Notes under the pieces: generated by a model
Database searches by the model: none
The model's input: only the letters and a program-made list of their open reading frames with translations
Told to the model about the DNA's origin: nothing
Part shown: positions 21,607-31,892 of the stretch, piece after piece
How the letters are laid out: each line of letters starts with the position of its first letter
Position numbering within the stretch: the first letter of the stretch is position 1
NCBI GenBank assembly: GCA_016196035.1
Contig: JACPYM010000095.1
Span: 1 to 64,000 of the forward strand
DNA from: Acidobacteriota bacterium
GTDB taxonomy: Bacteria > Acidobacteriota > Blastocatellia > RBC074
DNA: 64,000 nucleotides
Reading direction: 5' to 3'
Program-made: the position numbers and the translations under genes

Positions 21607-22764
21607 CTAGAGGGCAAGAATACGAACGAGAAAATCCTTGGCTTTATGCTCATCAATCTCGGCACTTGGTCGCTCAATCAGACCATTTATCGCTTTCCCC
21701 TCAAATTGGGATACACCTCTGGAATTTCGCCCAGCCCAATGCCGTAGCAAGATTGTTCCATCAAGCAGATTCTTTTGAAACATGGATACCAGGGCTGTGT
21801 TGACAATCCTGCCCGGATCAACGCCAACGAAATAGAACATGAAAACCGACCTGTCTCCCGCAAGAAACTCAAGCATCTTGTCCAAGTTGTAAGCCTTCGG
21901 ATTGGAGTTGAGTATCAGTATCTTCGTCTTCACGTCCGTTTCAGTGTCAAACGCATCAAAGTGTCTTTGATAGTCACCGAGCGTGTTAGCGGTCTTGAAC
22001 GAAGGCAGCCCATTTGAGCCAGACTTCAGGGACTCGATCAGGCGTTGTCGCAGCGACTCGTCGTCTCCGGCTATCAAGTATTCGATCACACGTCCCCGGA
22101 CATTCACATTCTCAATCAGGGCTGCCAAGAGGATTTCGTTCTTGTATCTGGCGACTTTGTCATCAAGTTCATCCTTCAGCGTTGTGACATCCGGGGATGC
22201 AACAAAACGAATAGCCCTACTGGGGGCTGCAAGAATATTCTCCCCTTCGATGCCTCCAACCGTAAATTTCGAACCAGATGGAGATATGTTGTTTGTGGCT
22301 TCTACGAGTCGCGCTAAATTCCCCTCAAATCCGATGTCTGCATGAATAGCGAAGAGTCGAACAATGTTCTCGGCGCAATTCTCGATACCCTCAAAATTCT
22401 GTACTATGTCGGAGCCGTTGAAACTTCCGCGAATGTTGTTCACCCTGAGTTCTTGGGAACTGTGACTTATTTTCTTTAGGAAGGTCGTATTCGCGATAAG
22501 ACAGAAGTTCTTTGCAGGAGTGACCAGACACACAATAAACGGACGGTCGTCATACTTTTTGAGATTTGATAGCGAAAGGACTGTGTTGCCAAAGTTACGA
22601 CTGGCTGACGAACTAAAGCGTATTGCAAACTCCGCACAATAGTAAACCGACCGATCCTTCGTCAGACTGAGTTCCTCTGAAACCAGCATAGCGAGACGGG
22701 CTTTGTCACTGATGCCATTATTATCGTGGATCAATTGAAGAAGATGATCGAGCGCTTCAGGCAT
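21607..22764 (-). CDS. Probable restriction endonuclease partner of the adjacent methyltransferase
   Basis: A 385-residue protein with no motif I can name securely; no PD-(D/E)xK or HNH site is obvious by eye. Its assignment rests on context: it directly follows the DNA methyltransferase on the same strand with an 8-base overlap. The start at 22764 (MPEALDHLLQL) is preferred over 22788 because an AAAGGA site lies just upstream of it. Features seen: SVYYCAEFAIRFS near 40-52, a DRPFIVCLVTP strand near 70-80, and KILILNSNPKAY near 280-290. The gene is visibly richer in A and T than its neighbours, as expected of an acquired restriction-modification cassette. It may instead be another kind of defence effector. 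Confidence 0.6.
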   Translation of the reverse strand: MPEALDHLLQLIHDNNGISDKARLAMLVSEELSLTKDRSVYYCAEFAIRFSSSASRNFGNTVLSLSNLKKYDDRPFIVCLVTPAKNFCLIANTTFLKKISHSSQELRVNNIRGSFNGSDIVQNFEGIENCAENIVRLFAIHADIGFEGNLARLVEATNNISPSGSKFTVGGIEGENILAAPSRAIRFVASPDVTTLKDELDDKVARYKNEILLAALIENVNVRGRVIEYLIAGDDESLRQRLIESLKSGSNGLPSFKTANTLGDYQRHFDAFDTETDVKTKILILNSNPKAYNLDKMLEFLAGDRSVFMFYFVGVDPGRIVNTALVSMFQKNLLDGTILLRHWAGRNSRGVSQFEGKAINGLIERPSAEIDEHKAKDFLVRILAL

Positions 22765-23743
22765 CGAATAATCCTTTCGTTCGCACATTTGGCGTTTTCA
22801 CTTTTGCAGGCTTCTGGTCATTGAGGCTGTTTCTCTCCCAAAAAACGCCGTCGGCATATCCTTGAATACTGGAATCTTCATTTGCAGCTTCGAGGCGCTT
22901 TAGCACCCAGCAGCAATACTCGCGGTTAATTTCAATGCCGCAAAAGTGTCGTCTGAGCTTTTTGGCGACGACTGCTGTGGTCCCGCTGCCAAGAAACGGA
23001 TCAAGAATGAAGTCGCCAGGACGGGAGCTAGCAAGAATCAGTTTTGCGATCAATTTTTCTGGTTTCTGCGTAGGATGATCGGTATTCTCCGACATAGACC
23101 AGAATGGAATGGTTATGTCGGTCCATAGATTTGATGGATGTGTGAGTCTGTGGTTTCCGTTTTCCGTTTCATCCCAATCCTTCGGCCTTCCGTCCTCATG
23201 ACGATACGGCGCGATTACCTTCCGCTTTAACTTCACAGCATCAACGTTGAAAGTGTACTCATCTGCAAGTGTGCAAAACCAAATATCCTCGGTGTTGTTC
23301 TTCCAGTTTGCCTTCGCCCCGCGCCCCTTCTCGCGTTCCCATGTGATTCTGTTACGGATATGCAGATGCTGGTCTAGAACTGGAAAGATCAGCGTGGATG
23401 TTCTCCAGTCGCTACAAACGTAAACGGATGCTGTGGGCCGTAGCAATGGGACTAGCGAAGACAGGATGCTATCGAACCATGAAATGTAGGCGTCGGCATC
23501 TTGAGCGCGGAATACATGGCCGTTGAAATCCTTTGTCAGATTGTAAGGGGGGTCAAGTATGAGAAGGTCCGCAAACGAGCGAGGGAGTAGTGGGCATGCC
23601 ATCGCAAAATCCTGATTTATGATGCGGTCTGTAATCAACGGCACTGTTGCGGGTTGCGACAATTGCAGTAACGCTCCTGACAATCTCGACACTTCTTCTG
23701 CCTGGCATATCAGCGTTCTATTCCGTGGTGCACGTATCTTCAT
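22757..23743 (-). CDS. Site-specific DNA methyltransferase (beta-type amino-methyltransferase)
   Basis: A 328-residue N6-adenine/N4-cytosine DNA methyltransferase. The catalytic motif IV DPPYNL is at residues 64-69, and the SAM-binding motif I DPFLGSGTT comes later at 248-256, preceded by HPTQKPE at 223-229. This IV-before-I order defines the beta group. DPPY more often marks adenine methylation but does not exclude cytosine. It is the first gene of a two-gene unit with the downstream probable endonuclease, consistent with the methylase being made first. No good Shine-Dalgarno site precedes the ATG at 23743. A 30-bp palindrome lies about 45 bases upstream. Confidence 0.9.
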   Translation of the reverse strand: MKIRAPRNRTLICQAEEVSRLSGALLQLSQPATVPLITDRIINQDFAMACPLLPRSFADLLILDPPYNLTKDFNGHVFRAQDADAYISWFDSILSSLVPLLRPTASVYVCSDWRTSTLIFPVLDQHLHIRNRITWEREKGRGAKANWKNNTEDIWFCTLADEYTFNVDAVKLKRKVIAPYRHEDGRPKDWDETENGNHRLTHPSNLWTDITIPFWSMSENTDHPTQKPEKLIAKLILASSRPGDFILDPFLGSGTTAVVAKKLRRHFCGIEINREYCCWVLKRLEAANEDSSIQGYADGVFWERNSLNDQKPAKVKTPNVRTKGLFDA

Positions 23744-23787
23744 AATTCTATCGGGCTAACATGTAATTAGGTTGCAAAGTCAGGTTC

Positions 23788-23817
23788 CTGATAGCTCAAA
23801 CATGTTTGAGCTATCAG
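23788..23817. promoter_or_regulatory. Perfect 30-bp palindrome upstream of the methyltransferase
   Basis: The sequence from 23788 to 23817 is its own reverse complement (half-site CTGATAGCTCAAACA). It lies between the start of the methyltransferase gene and the end of the DUF3037 gene. It could be an operator for the restriction-modification unit, or a terminator hairpin for the DUF3037 gene, which is transcribed toward it. No control-protein gene is seen next to it. Confidence 0.6.
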
Positions 23818-23865
23818 AAACTGTTTCTCATATCAGAAACTTTGTCGATTGCTGGCATCAGAAAC
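23812..23865. repeat. Three direct repeats of (T/C)ATCAGAAAC
   Basis: Copies at 23812-23821, 23831-23840 and 23856-23865, spaced 19 and 25 bases apart; the first overlaps the right half of the 30-bp palindrome. A GTTTCT/AGAAAC inverted pair also sits between copies 1 and 2. Such iterons can bind a regulator, but no protein is known to use this one. Confidence 0.55.
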
Positions 23866-23886
23866 ATTGGCCAGCTAGCGGCCTTC

Positions 23887-24321
23887 TTAATTTTTGCCAT
23901 CAACATCAGGCTGTTCACGTGCCATTCGCACCATCGTATCCAGCAAACGCTCAAGTACGGCAGCCGGATTTGTACAACGTCCGGTATGCACCGGCGAAGT
24001 CTGAATGATGGTGCTGCGAGGGGCGACCAGCCAATGGAAGCGTTCGCGTTGCGACAGTTGGCCAATCGGCCCGGCTTGCGCTCCACCCGCACAAATCGCG
24101 GGGATAGCCGCCAGGTGTGCGCGGATGAACGCGACATCCAGCGTGGGATCGAAAACGAGCAACCGCTGTTCGTCCAGTTCGATACGGGCTTCGAGGAATT
24201 TGTGGGTCTGGCAGTAGACGATCACGCCGACGTTGAGGAACTCTTCGCGCTCGACCTTGGGCACGACGCGGATGGTGGCGTAATCATAGGTACAGGGATC
24301 GTGGTTACAGGGATCGTGCAC
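23887..24321 (-). CDS. DUF3037-family protein
   Basis: A 144-residue protein matching the DUF3037 pattern: YDYATIRVVPKVEREEFLNV near the N-terminus, then GVIVYCQTHKFLEARI, and a central helical part. The GTG start at 24321 is chosen because GGAGGAGG lies about six bases upstream; the gene then overlaps the end of the HipA-like gene by 17 bases. An ATG at 24378 would force a 74-base overlap. A duplicated ACAGGGATCGTG at the 5' end encodes an HDPCNHDPC repeat. DUF3037 genes are commonly found directly after short HipA-like kinases, as here, so the two probably form one functional unit; its biochemical role is unknown. Confidence 0.82.
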   Translation of the reverse strand: MHDPCNHDPCTYDYATIRVVPKVEREEFLNVGVIVYCQTHKFLEARIELDEQRLLVFDPTLDVAFIRAHLAAIPAICAGGAQAGPIGQLSQRERFHWLVAPRSTIIQTSPVHTGRCTNPAAVLERLLDTMVRMAREQPDVDGKN

Positions 24322-25150
24322 GAAGCGCCTCCTCCAGAAAAGCGTGTGGTGCGGCGAGCCGGTTCGACAGGTATTCAACGTAAGCGTCCCGGTGTTCGTC
24401 GCTGCTGCTAAACGGCGCGTCGCCCAGCAGCCAGGCGTCAGGAATCTGTTTGACTACGCTGTCTATGAGCGCGGGCGTGAGCAGCGCGGACATTTGCGCG
24501 TCGGCGGCTTCGAGCGCGCTGGCAAAGCCGAGCAGGACGTGATCTTTGATCAGCTTGAAAGGATCGCGGCTGCGTTCGCGGTAGTTGGCCCAACTGTGAT
24601 GAAAATAAAGCGCCGCACCGTGATCAATCAGCCAGAGCCGCCGATGCCACATCAACATGTTCGCATTGCGCGCCGTGCGATCCATATTCGTCACAAAAGC
24701 GTCGAACCAGACGATGGCCGAAGCCAGCGCCGCATCGGGCTGTTCGGCCACTGGGTCAAAGGTCACGGAGCCGGGCAAGTAATCGAGCGCGAGATTCAGC
24801 CCGGCGCTGGCCCGAATCAGGTCTTGTATCTCCGGGTCAGGCTCGGTGCGCGCGAGTTCGGGATCGAGTTCGACAAAGACGATTTCCGGCACGGGCAATC
24901 CGGCGGCGCGCGCCAGTTCGCCCGCCACCAACTCGGCGATCAAGGCTTTTTGTCCCTGGCCTGCGCCGCGAAACTTGAGCACATACATGCCCTCATCATC
25001 GGCTTCGATGATGGCGGGCATGGAGCCGCCTTCGCGCAAAGGGGTCACATATCTGGTGGCAATTACTGTTCTCACGTTGTTTTCCAGTTGTTGAGCGGTC
25101 AGACGGGCGCAATTATGCGGCACCCGTTCGGCGCTGTCACGACGGGTCAC
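24305..25150 (-). CDS. Short HipA-like kinase
   Basis: A protein of up to 281 residues related to the catalytic part of HipA kinases. RTVIATRYVTPLREGGSMPA opens the conserved region. NMDRTARNANML supplies the catalytic Asp and metal-binding Asn, and LIDHGAALYF the following Asp. It lacks the N-terminal lobe of full-length HipA toxins and no hipB-like gene is adjacent, so classical toxin-antitoxin function is not supported. The start is uncertain: GTG at 25150, or GTG at 25075 just before VRTV, which would fit the usual N-terminus of this short family better. The DUF3037 gene overlaps its 3' end. Confidence 0.8.
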   Translation of the reverse strand: MTRRDSAERVPHNCARLTAQQLENNVRTVIATRYVTPLREGGSMPAIIEADDEGMYVLKFRGAGQGQKALIAELVAGELARAAGLPVPEIVFVELDPELARTEPDPEIQDLIRASAGLNLALDYLPGSVTFDPVAEQPDAALASAIVWFDAFVTNMDRTARNANMLMWHRRLWLIDHGAALYFHHSWANYRERSRDPFKLIKDHVLLGFASALEAADAQMSALLTPALIDSVVKQIPDAWLLGDAPFSSSDEHRDAYVEYLSNRLAAPHAFLEEALRARSL

Positions 25151-25287
25151 CTTTCAACTTGAATCAAGCTTTTTCCGCCACGCATTCGACGCCATCGCGG
25201 GAAACTGGCAAAATGGCGCCCGTCGTTTTTGATCCAAGGAAATGCTGTATTGGCAATGGACGCCGCGCGTTTAATCAGGAGACAAGT

Positions 25288-25575
25288 TTGACTACAGAGA
25301 ATCCAAATCTGAGCACCGCAGAAGCAGAGCGCATTCTGGAGAATTTGATTCAAGAGACCATGAGCGGAAAACTCCGTTGGGGTTTTCAGCCGCCCTCGAC
25401 CGCCCAGGCCAATCGCGGCACGACGCATTATGTGTTGCGGTTGCGTCGCCGGGTGTATCGTCTGACCGCCCGGCGCGACGGACGCAAGCAGGTGGACTGG
25501 ACGATTGAACAAACAGAGCCGGAAGGCGGCCTGATGACCAAGCTTTTCCAGTTGGCGACCGGCGTGAGTGCTTAA
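25288..25575 (+). CDS. Small basic hypothetical protein
   Basis: A 95-residue protein if started at TTG 25288, where CAGGAGA sits about five bases upstream. Longer in-frame starts at 25159 or 25213 would place it within the promoter region of the divergent HipA-like gene. It contains an N-terminal amphipathic helix (STAEAERILENLIQETMSG) and a basic middle (LRLRRRVYRLTARRDGRKQ), ending in a short hydrophobic tail. No family recognised. It is convergent with acetate kinase. Confidence 0.5.
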   Translation: MTTENPNLSTAEAERILENLIQETMSGKLRWGFQPPSTAQANRGTTHYVLRLRRRVYRLTARRDGRKQVDWTIEQTEPEGGLMTKLFQLATGVSA

Positions 25576-25619
25576 GACAGGCCGCCGCCCGGGGCTGCCG
25601 GCCAAGCGCTGCCACGCGC

Positions 25620-26864
25620 TTAGGGCGGGGGCAAGCCGCGCACGCAGCGCACTGTGTCGCGTGCGATCAGCAACTCTTCGTCAGTCGGAATCACAAAGGC
25701 CTTTAAGCGGGATTCGTCTTTACTGATCAGCCCTTCGCGCCCGCTGGAAAGCAGTTTGTTGCGGTCGGCATCCAACTCCAACCCCAGCCATTGCAAGCCG
25801 TCGCAAATGCGCGCGCGCACATTCGCCGAGTTCTCGCCAATTCCGCCGGTAAAGACAATCGCGTCGGCCCCGCCCAGCGCCGCCAAGTAAGAACCGATGT
25901 ATTTGCGCGCCCGGTAGCAAAAGATGTCTATCGCCAGCCGCGCGCGCCGGTCGTTCATCTCTTGCTCTTCTTCCAGCAATTCACGCATATCGTGTGTCAG
26001 TCCTGAAATGCCGAGCAGGCCGGATTGTTTATTCATCAGACTGTCTGCCTCGCGCGCCGACAAGCCTTCTTTGGCCGAAATGAAATCCACGATGGCGGGG
26101 TCAATGTCGCCGCAACGTGTGCCCATCACCAGGCCTTCCAGCGGCGTCAACCCCATCGAAGTGTCAATCGAATTGCCCGCCTTGATGGCCGCGATTGAAC
26201 AGCCGTTGCCGAGGTGTAAGGTGATGATGTTGGTCTCTTCGCGTTTCAGGTTGCAGAGTTGCCGGTAACGGTATGCGACATAGCGATGTGAGGTGCCGTG
26301 AAAGCCGTAGCGCCGGATGCGGTAGCGGCGATAAAACTGATACGGCAAGGCATACAGGTAAGCGTGTTCCGGCAAGGTTTGATGAAAGGCCGTGTCGAAG
26401 ACTGCCACCTGCGGCAACGCGGGGCCGAACAATTCGCGCGCGGCCTGAATACCTTTGATGTTGGCCGGGTTGTGCAGCGGCGCCAGGTCAATGCAATCCT
26501 CAATGCCGCGCAGCACCTCAGCAGAAATGAGCACTGAACGCGCGAACCCTTCGCCGCCGTGGACGACGCGATGGCCCACCGCGTGCACATCCGCCATGCT
26601 GTTGATCTCGCGAATGCCGGATTCCGGCGCAGCGGCCCAGCGCACGATGAAATCAATGGTCGCGCGCACGTCACGCAACACCGCCGAGGATTTTTGCGGG
26701 GCGCGGCCTTCGACCTGTAGGGAAATGATCGCCTCGCCGCCGATGCGTTCGATGATTCCGCGTCCCAGCCGCCGGTCGGCGTTGTTTTCAATCAGGTCAA
26801 GCTCGGTCGCAATCAACTGAAACTTGATCGTGGCGCTGCCGCAATTGAGGACCAATATGTTCAT
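25620..26864 (-). CDS. ackA: Acetate kinase
   Basis: A 414-residue enzyme of the acetokinase family (ASKHA fold) that interconverts acetate + ATP and acetyl phosphate + ADP. Signature segments: [16 protein letters not shown] at the N-terminus (usually GSSS; here GSAT), [10 protein letters not shown] near 85-95, [11 protein letters not shown] near 145-155, [13 protein letters not shown] near 170-185, HLGNGCS near 205, and a C-terminal glutamate in TDEELLIAR. The ATG at 26864 gives the usual N-terminus; GGAG lies 11 bases upstream. Phosphotransacetylase, its usual partner, is not in the window. Confidence 0.95.
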   Translation of the reverse strand: MNILVLNCGSATIKFQLIATELDLIENNADRRLGRGIIERIGGEAIISLQVEGRAPQKSSAVLRDVRATIDFIVRWAAAPESGIREINSMADVHAVGHRVVHGGEGFARSVLISAEVLRGIEDCIDLAPLHNPANIKGIQAARELFGPALPQVAVFDTAFHQTLPEHAYLYALPYQFYRRYRIRRYGFHGTSHRYVAYRYRQLCNLKREETNIITLHLGNGCSIAAIKAGNSIDTSMGLTPLEGLVMGTRCGDIDPAIVDFISAKEGLSAREADSLMNKQSGLLGISGLTHDMRELLEEEQEMNDRRARLAIDIFCYRARKYIGSYLAALGGADAIVFTGGIGENSANVRARICDGLQWLGLELDADRNKLLSSGREGLISKDESRLKAFVIPTDEELLIARDTVRCVRGLPPP

Positions 26865-27049
26865 AATCCGCATGGCTCCGTCCAAAATAAGCTACCAACT
26901 CATCGCCCAGCGCGGCGCAAATGATACGGCAAGCGCCGCGCCGCGCCGCCCACCGCAGCCTACGCAAACCTGACTGCCGCGCGCAACCCTGGTTGCAGTA
27001 TCGGCGTCGCTAAAGTTGTGCTGTTCTCACGCCCCGCTTCTCGCCCAAG

Positions 27050-27440
27050 CTATAGATTTCAAGAAAAAGAATTTCCTCTTGAACCCGCGCAGCGGGTAGC
27101 CAGAATTTAGCCCAGGGTGAAGGCGCAGCCGCAACCCTGGGTATTGGACGCCTTAGCATCCAAGCCCACGAAGTGGGCGGCAGACCAGCATCTGTCGCCC
27201 ACTTCGTGGGCTTGCGAACTTACACTAGCGCCACCCAGGGCTAACGCCCTGGGCTTTATGCTGTCGCCCGCCTTCGCGGGCTTGCTACAGAAAAGCATTA
27301 GAGTTGTTGCGACCTTTGGAAACAACAACTCAGCAAATTGGCGACGGGGACACTGAAACCCAGTGGGCGACCGTCATTCTCCATTCTATATTCTCCATTC
27401 TCTTTCCACTGCAACAAGTCTATGATCTTGAAATCTATAG
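27050..27440. repeat. Inverted-repeat element with CTATAG ends, second copy
   Basis: The left end CTATAGATTTCAAGAAAAAG (27050 onward) is almost the same as that at 4065. The right end (27424-27440) is the complement of its first 15 or so bases. The interior contains several separate hairpins: GCCCACGAAGTGGGC near 27165-27180 with its complement near 27198-27212, GGGCTAACGCCC near 27238-27250, and GCCCGCCTTCGCGGGC near 27264-27280. It has no coding content. Confidence 0.7.
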
Positions 27441-27445
27441 CCTCC

Positions 27446-27561
27446 TAGATCGGGTTGCAATTGTGTGTACGGTTCGTAGTCCCGGCTGCCGCCGGAAGAT
27501 GGACAAGCCTTCCGGCGGCAGCCGGGACTACGAACCGTACATTGATCTGCGAACTGATCTA
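27446..27561. repeat. Inverted-repeat element with TAGATCGG-type ends and a distinct core
   Basis: Ends read TAGATCGGGTTGCAATTG on the left and ...GAACTGATCTA on the right, like the MITE-like family elsewhere in the window. The inner arms 27467-27498 and 27509-27540 (32 bp, exact complements) are unrelated to the CCGCGCGCGTGAGC core of that family. It abuts the previous element, five bases away. Confidence 0.75.
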
Positions 27562-27863
27562 GTTCGACAATCCGCCGCAGATTGCTACCGCACGCGGTTG
27601 CATCCAACCCCTTGAAACGCTTTCCCGCCTCCGTCAGTTGTGGGAACGGCTGATCCCACAACCGGACAGCGCCATCGCGACCACGGTTGTGGCTGCCAGT
27701 TCAAATTCCCATCTGCCAGCAGTTAAGTGAGACCTGAAACTGGCACGCAGATTGGTTAGCGGCAATTGCACGTCACAAACATTGCCGCCCTTGCCGCCGT
27801 CCAGCGTGACGACGCAGCCTGCCTGCCGTTTGCTTGGCGGGCAAAGATGAATGGAGGAAACAG

Positions 27864-30254
<2,391 letters not shown>

Positions 30255-30313
30255 TAGGCGCTGACCGTTGCCACAGCCGTAGTCGCCAATAACGCAGGAA
30301 CAGCGTGGTGAGG

Positions 30314-30411
30314 GTAGCGCAACCTGCCGAGGTTGCGCAGCTCCAGCCACGGTTACTTTGGAACCATGATTGGAGTTGCCGAAGCCGCGCAACCTCGGCA
30401 GGTTGCGCTAC
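30314..30411. repeat. Paired palindromic repeat (REPIN-like), GCAACCT class
   Basis: Exact 24-bp arms at 30314-30337 and 30388-30411; each arm is itself nearly palindromic (GCGCAACCTGCCGAGGTTGC). This is the layout of two REP units facing each other. A related pair lies at 32672-32805. It sits in the gap between ADOP copy 6 and the cyanophycinase-like gene. Confidence 0.75.
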
Positions 30412-30518
30412 GCGCGCGTCGCTTCTTTTGTTATCGCAGGGTGGAACGGCGCTACAGTTTTCGCCGGTTGAGATGTATGCTGTGCCGCACTTCAACCTCG
30501 TTCCGCAAAGGAGAACCC

Positions 30519-31475
30519 ATGAAAAAGCAGCTTCTGATCGTGCTGACCTGCGCTTTGCTCGTGGCCGTGTTTACGCTGGGCCAACAATCCAAGCTCAACG
30601 CCGCCGCGCAAGACGCCCCTGAATACGGCCCCGCCAAAGGCACGCTTGTCATTGTCGGCGGCGGCCCGACCAATGGCACCGGCATTGTGGAAAAGTTCAT
30701 TGAGTTGGCGGGCGGCCCGAATGCCAAATTCGTCATCGTGCCGACGGCGGGTGGCAACAAATTGCCGAATGGCGAGGTCAAGGTCTATAAAGAAGAAGAA
30801 GTCGTCGCGGCGTGGAAAAAGCGCGGCGTCACCAACGTGCGCATGCTGCACACGCACGACCCCAAAGTCGCCGACACCGAAGAATTCGCCGCGCCGTTGC
30901 GCGAAGCCAATGCCGTTTGGTTCGACGGCGGACGCCAATGGAACATCGTGGATTCGTATATGAACACGCTGACCTACCGCGAATTTCACAAGGTGCTGGA
31001 ACGCGGCGGCGTGATTGGCGGTTCTTCGGCAGGCGCGACGATTCAGGGCGATTATCTGGTGCGCGGGGCGATTGCCGGGCCGGACATCATGATGACGCCG
31101 GAAAAGGAGCACGAACACGGCTTCAACTTCTTGCGCAAGACGGCCATTGACCAGCACCTCAACACGCGGCTGCGCTGGGACGACTTGATCCCGGTCATCA
31201 AGAAATATCCCAACCTGCTCGGCATCGGTTTGTCCGAGGGCACTGCCATCATTGTCAACGGCGACCGCTTTGAAGTGCTGGGCGCGTGGAAGGTCGCGAT
31301 TCACGATAACACCCAGGTTTACCAACCGTGGGAGAAACCGTATTACGTGCTGTCGGCGGGCGATGCGTACAACATGAAAACCCGCAAGGTCGAGAAGCGT
31401 GGCAATGGTGCGTTGACGCGACCGCAACCGGCGGCGAGTGGGGAGGGGACGCCATCGCGCAGAACTCCCGAATAG
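30519..31475 (+). CDS. Secreted cyanophycinase-like peptidase (family S51)
   Basis: A 318-residue protein with an N-terminal signal peptide (KKQLLIVLTCALLVAVF). The S51 fold is indicated by TLVIVGGGPTNGTGIVEKFI near residues 45-65, FVIVPTAGG near 77-85, a WFDGGRQWN segment near 140, and the nucleophile motif GGSSAGATIQGDY near 165-180, in which the second serine is the expected catalytic residue. GIGLSEGTAIIV follows, as in cyanophycinases. The ATG at 30519 has AAAGGAG upstream and exposes the signal peptide. Family enzymes hydrolyse beta-Asp-Arg peptides; without a cyanophycin synthetase here, an extracytoplasmic peptidase acting on outside peptides is more likely. The C-terminal 25 residues are low-complexity. 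Confidence 0.88.
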   Translation: MKKQLLIVLTCALLVAVFTLGQQSKLNAAAQDAPEYGPAKGTLVIVGGGPTNGTGIVEKFIELAGGPNAKFVIVPTAGGNKLPNGEVKVYKEEEVVAAWKKRGVTNVRMLHTHDPKVADTEEFAAPLREANAVWFDGGRQWNIVDSYMNTLTYREFHKVLERGGVIGGSSAGATIQGDYLVRGAIAGPDIMMTPEKEHEHGFNFLRKTAIDQHLNTRLRWDDLIPVIKKYPNLLGIGLSEGTAIIVNGDRFEVLGAWKVAIHDNTQVYQPWEKPYYVLSAGDAYNMKTRKVEKRGNGALTRPQPAASGEGTPSRRTPE

Positions 31476-31704
31476 TTCCAACTCAGGGGAGCCGTTAGAT
31501 GTGACTGCGGACAGCGTCAAGCAATTGCTGAATGGCATCCGTAACGACTGCCGGTTCGTCCAGTTGAATGTGGCGCCTGCTGTTCGGTGCGCCATCAGTT
31601 TGCTGTTACGCGAGAGTTTCGTGAACTTGACCTTTGTGGCCGCTTTTCTTCATTTACCCTCGTTTCTTTTCTTCGTTGCTTCGCGGTTTCATTTTCTTGA
31701 GGTC

Positions 31705-31884
31705 TAGAGCGGTTTGCAATCGCGTTTACGGGAGCAACTCGCGCCGGGACGGTACCGCGCGCGTGAGCAAGCGGGGCGTCAAGCATACGCCGTTGGCCGA
31801 ATCGCACAGGCACCGCTTGCCCACGCGCGCGGTACCGTCCCGGCGCGCGGCTCTTTTCCCGTAAACTGAAGTGAAAACCGATCT
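31705..31884. repeat. MITE-like inverted-repeat element, copy B
   Basis: The inner arm CCGCGCGCGTGAGCAAGCG pairs with a right arm having one change (GCTTGCCCACGCG). The left end is TAGAGCGGTTTGCAATCGCG; the right end is GAAGTGAAAACCGATCT. It lies in the gap 31476-31892, between the ends of the cyanophycinase-like gene and the LytTR regulator. The rest of that gap shows no gene. Confidence 0.85.
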
Positions 31885-31892
31885 GAAGCAAC

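Larger units (their letters stand above)
26865..27863. other. Gene-free gap made largely of palindromic elements
   Basis: Nearly 1 kb without a supported gene between ackA (reading away) and ADOP copy 6. Two repeat elements are listed separately (27050-27440 and 27446-27561). The remaining parts, 26865-27049 and 27562-27863, show no gene and no clear repeat; the latter must contain the promoter of the permease. Short open frames here lie inside the repeats and are not believed. Confidence 0.7.

Noticed and set aside
24305-25150. Classical HipBA toxin-antitoxin module
   Set aside because: No HipB-like helix-turn-helix gene is adjacent and the kinase lacks the N-terminal lobe of HipA.
27117-27356. 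Short frames inside 27050-27440
   Set aside because: They are translations of palindromic repeat DNA.
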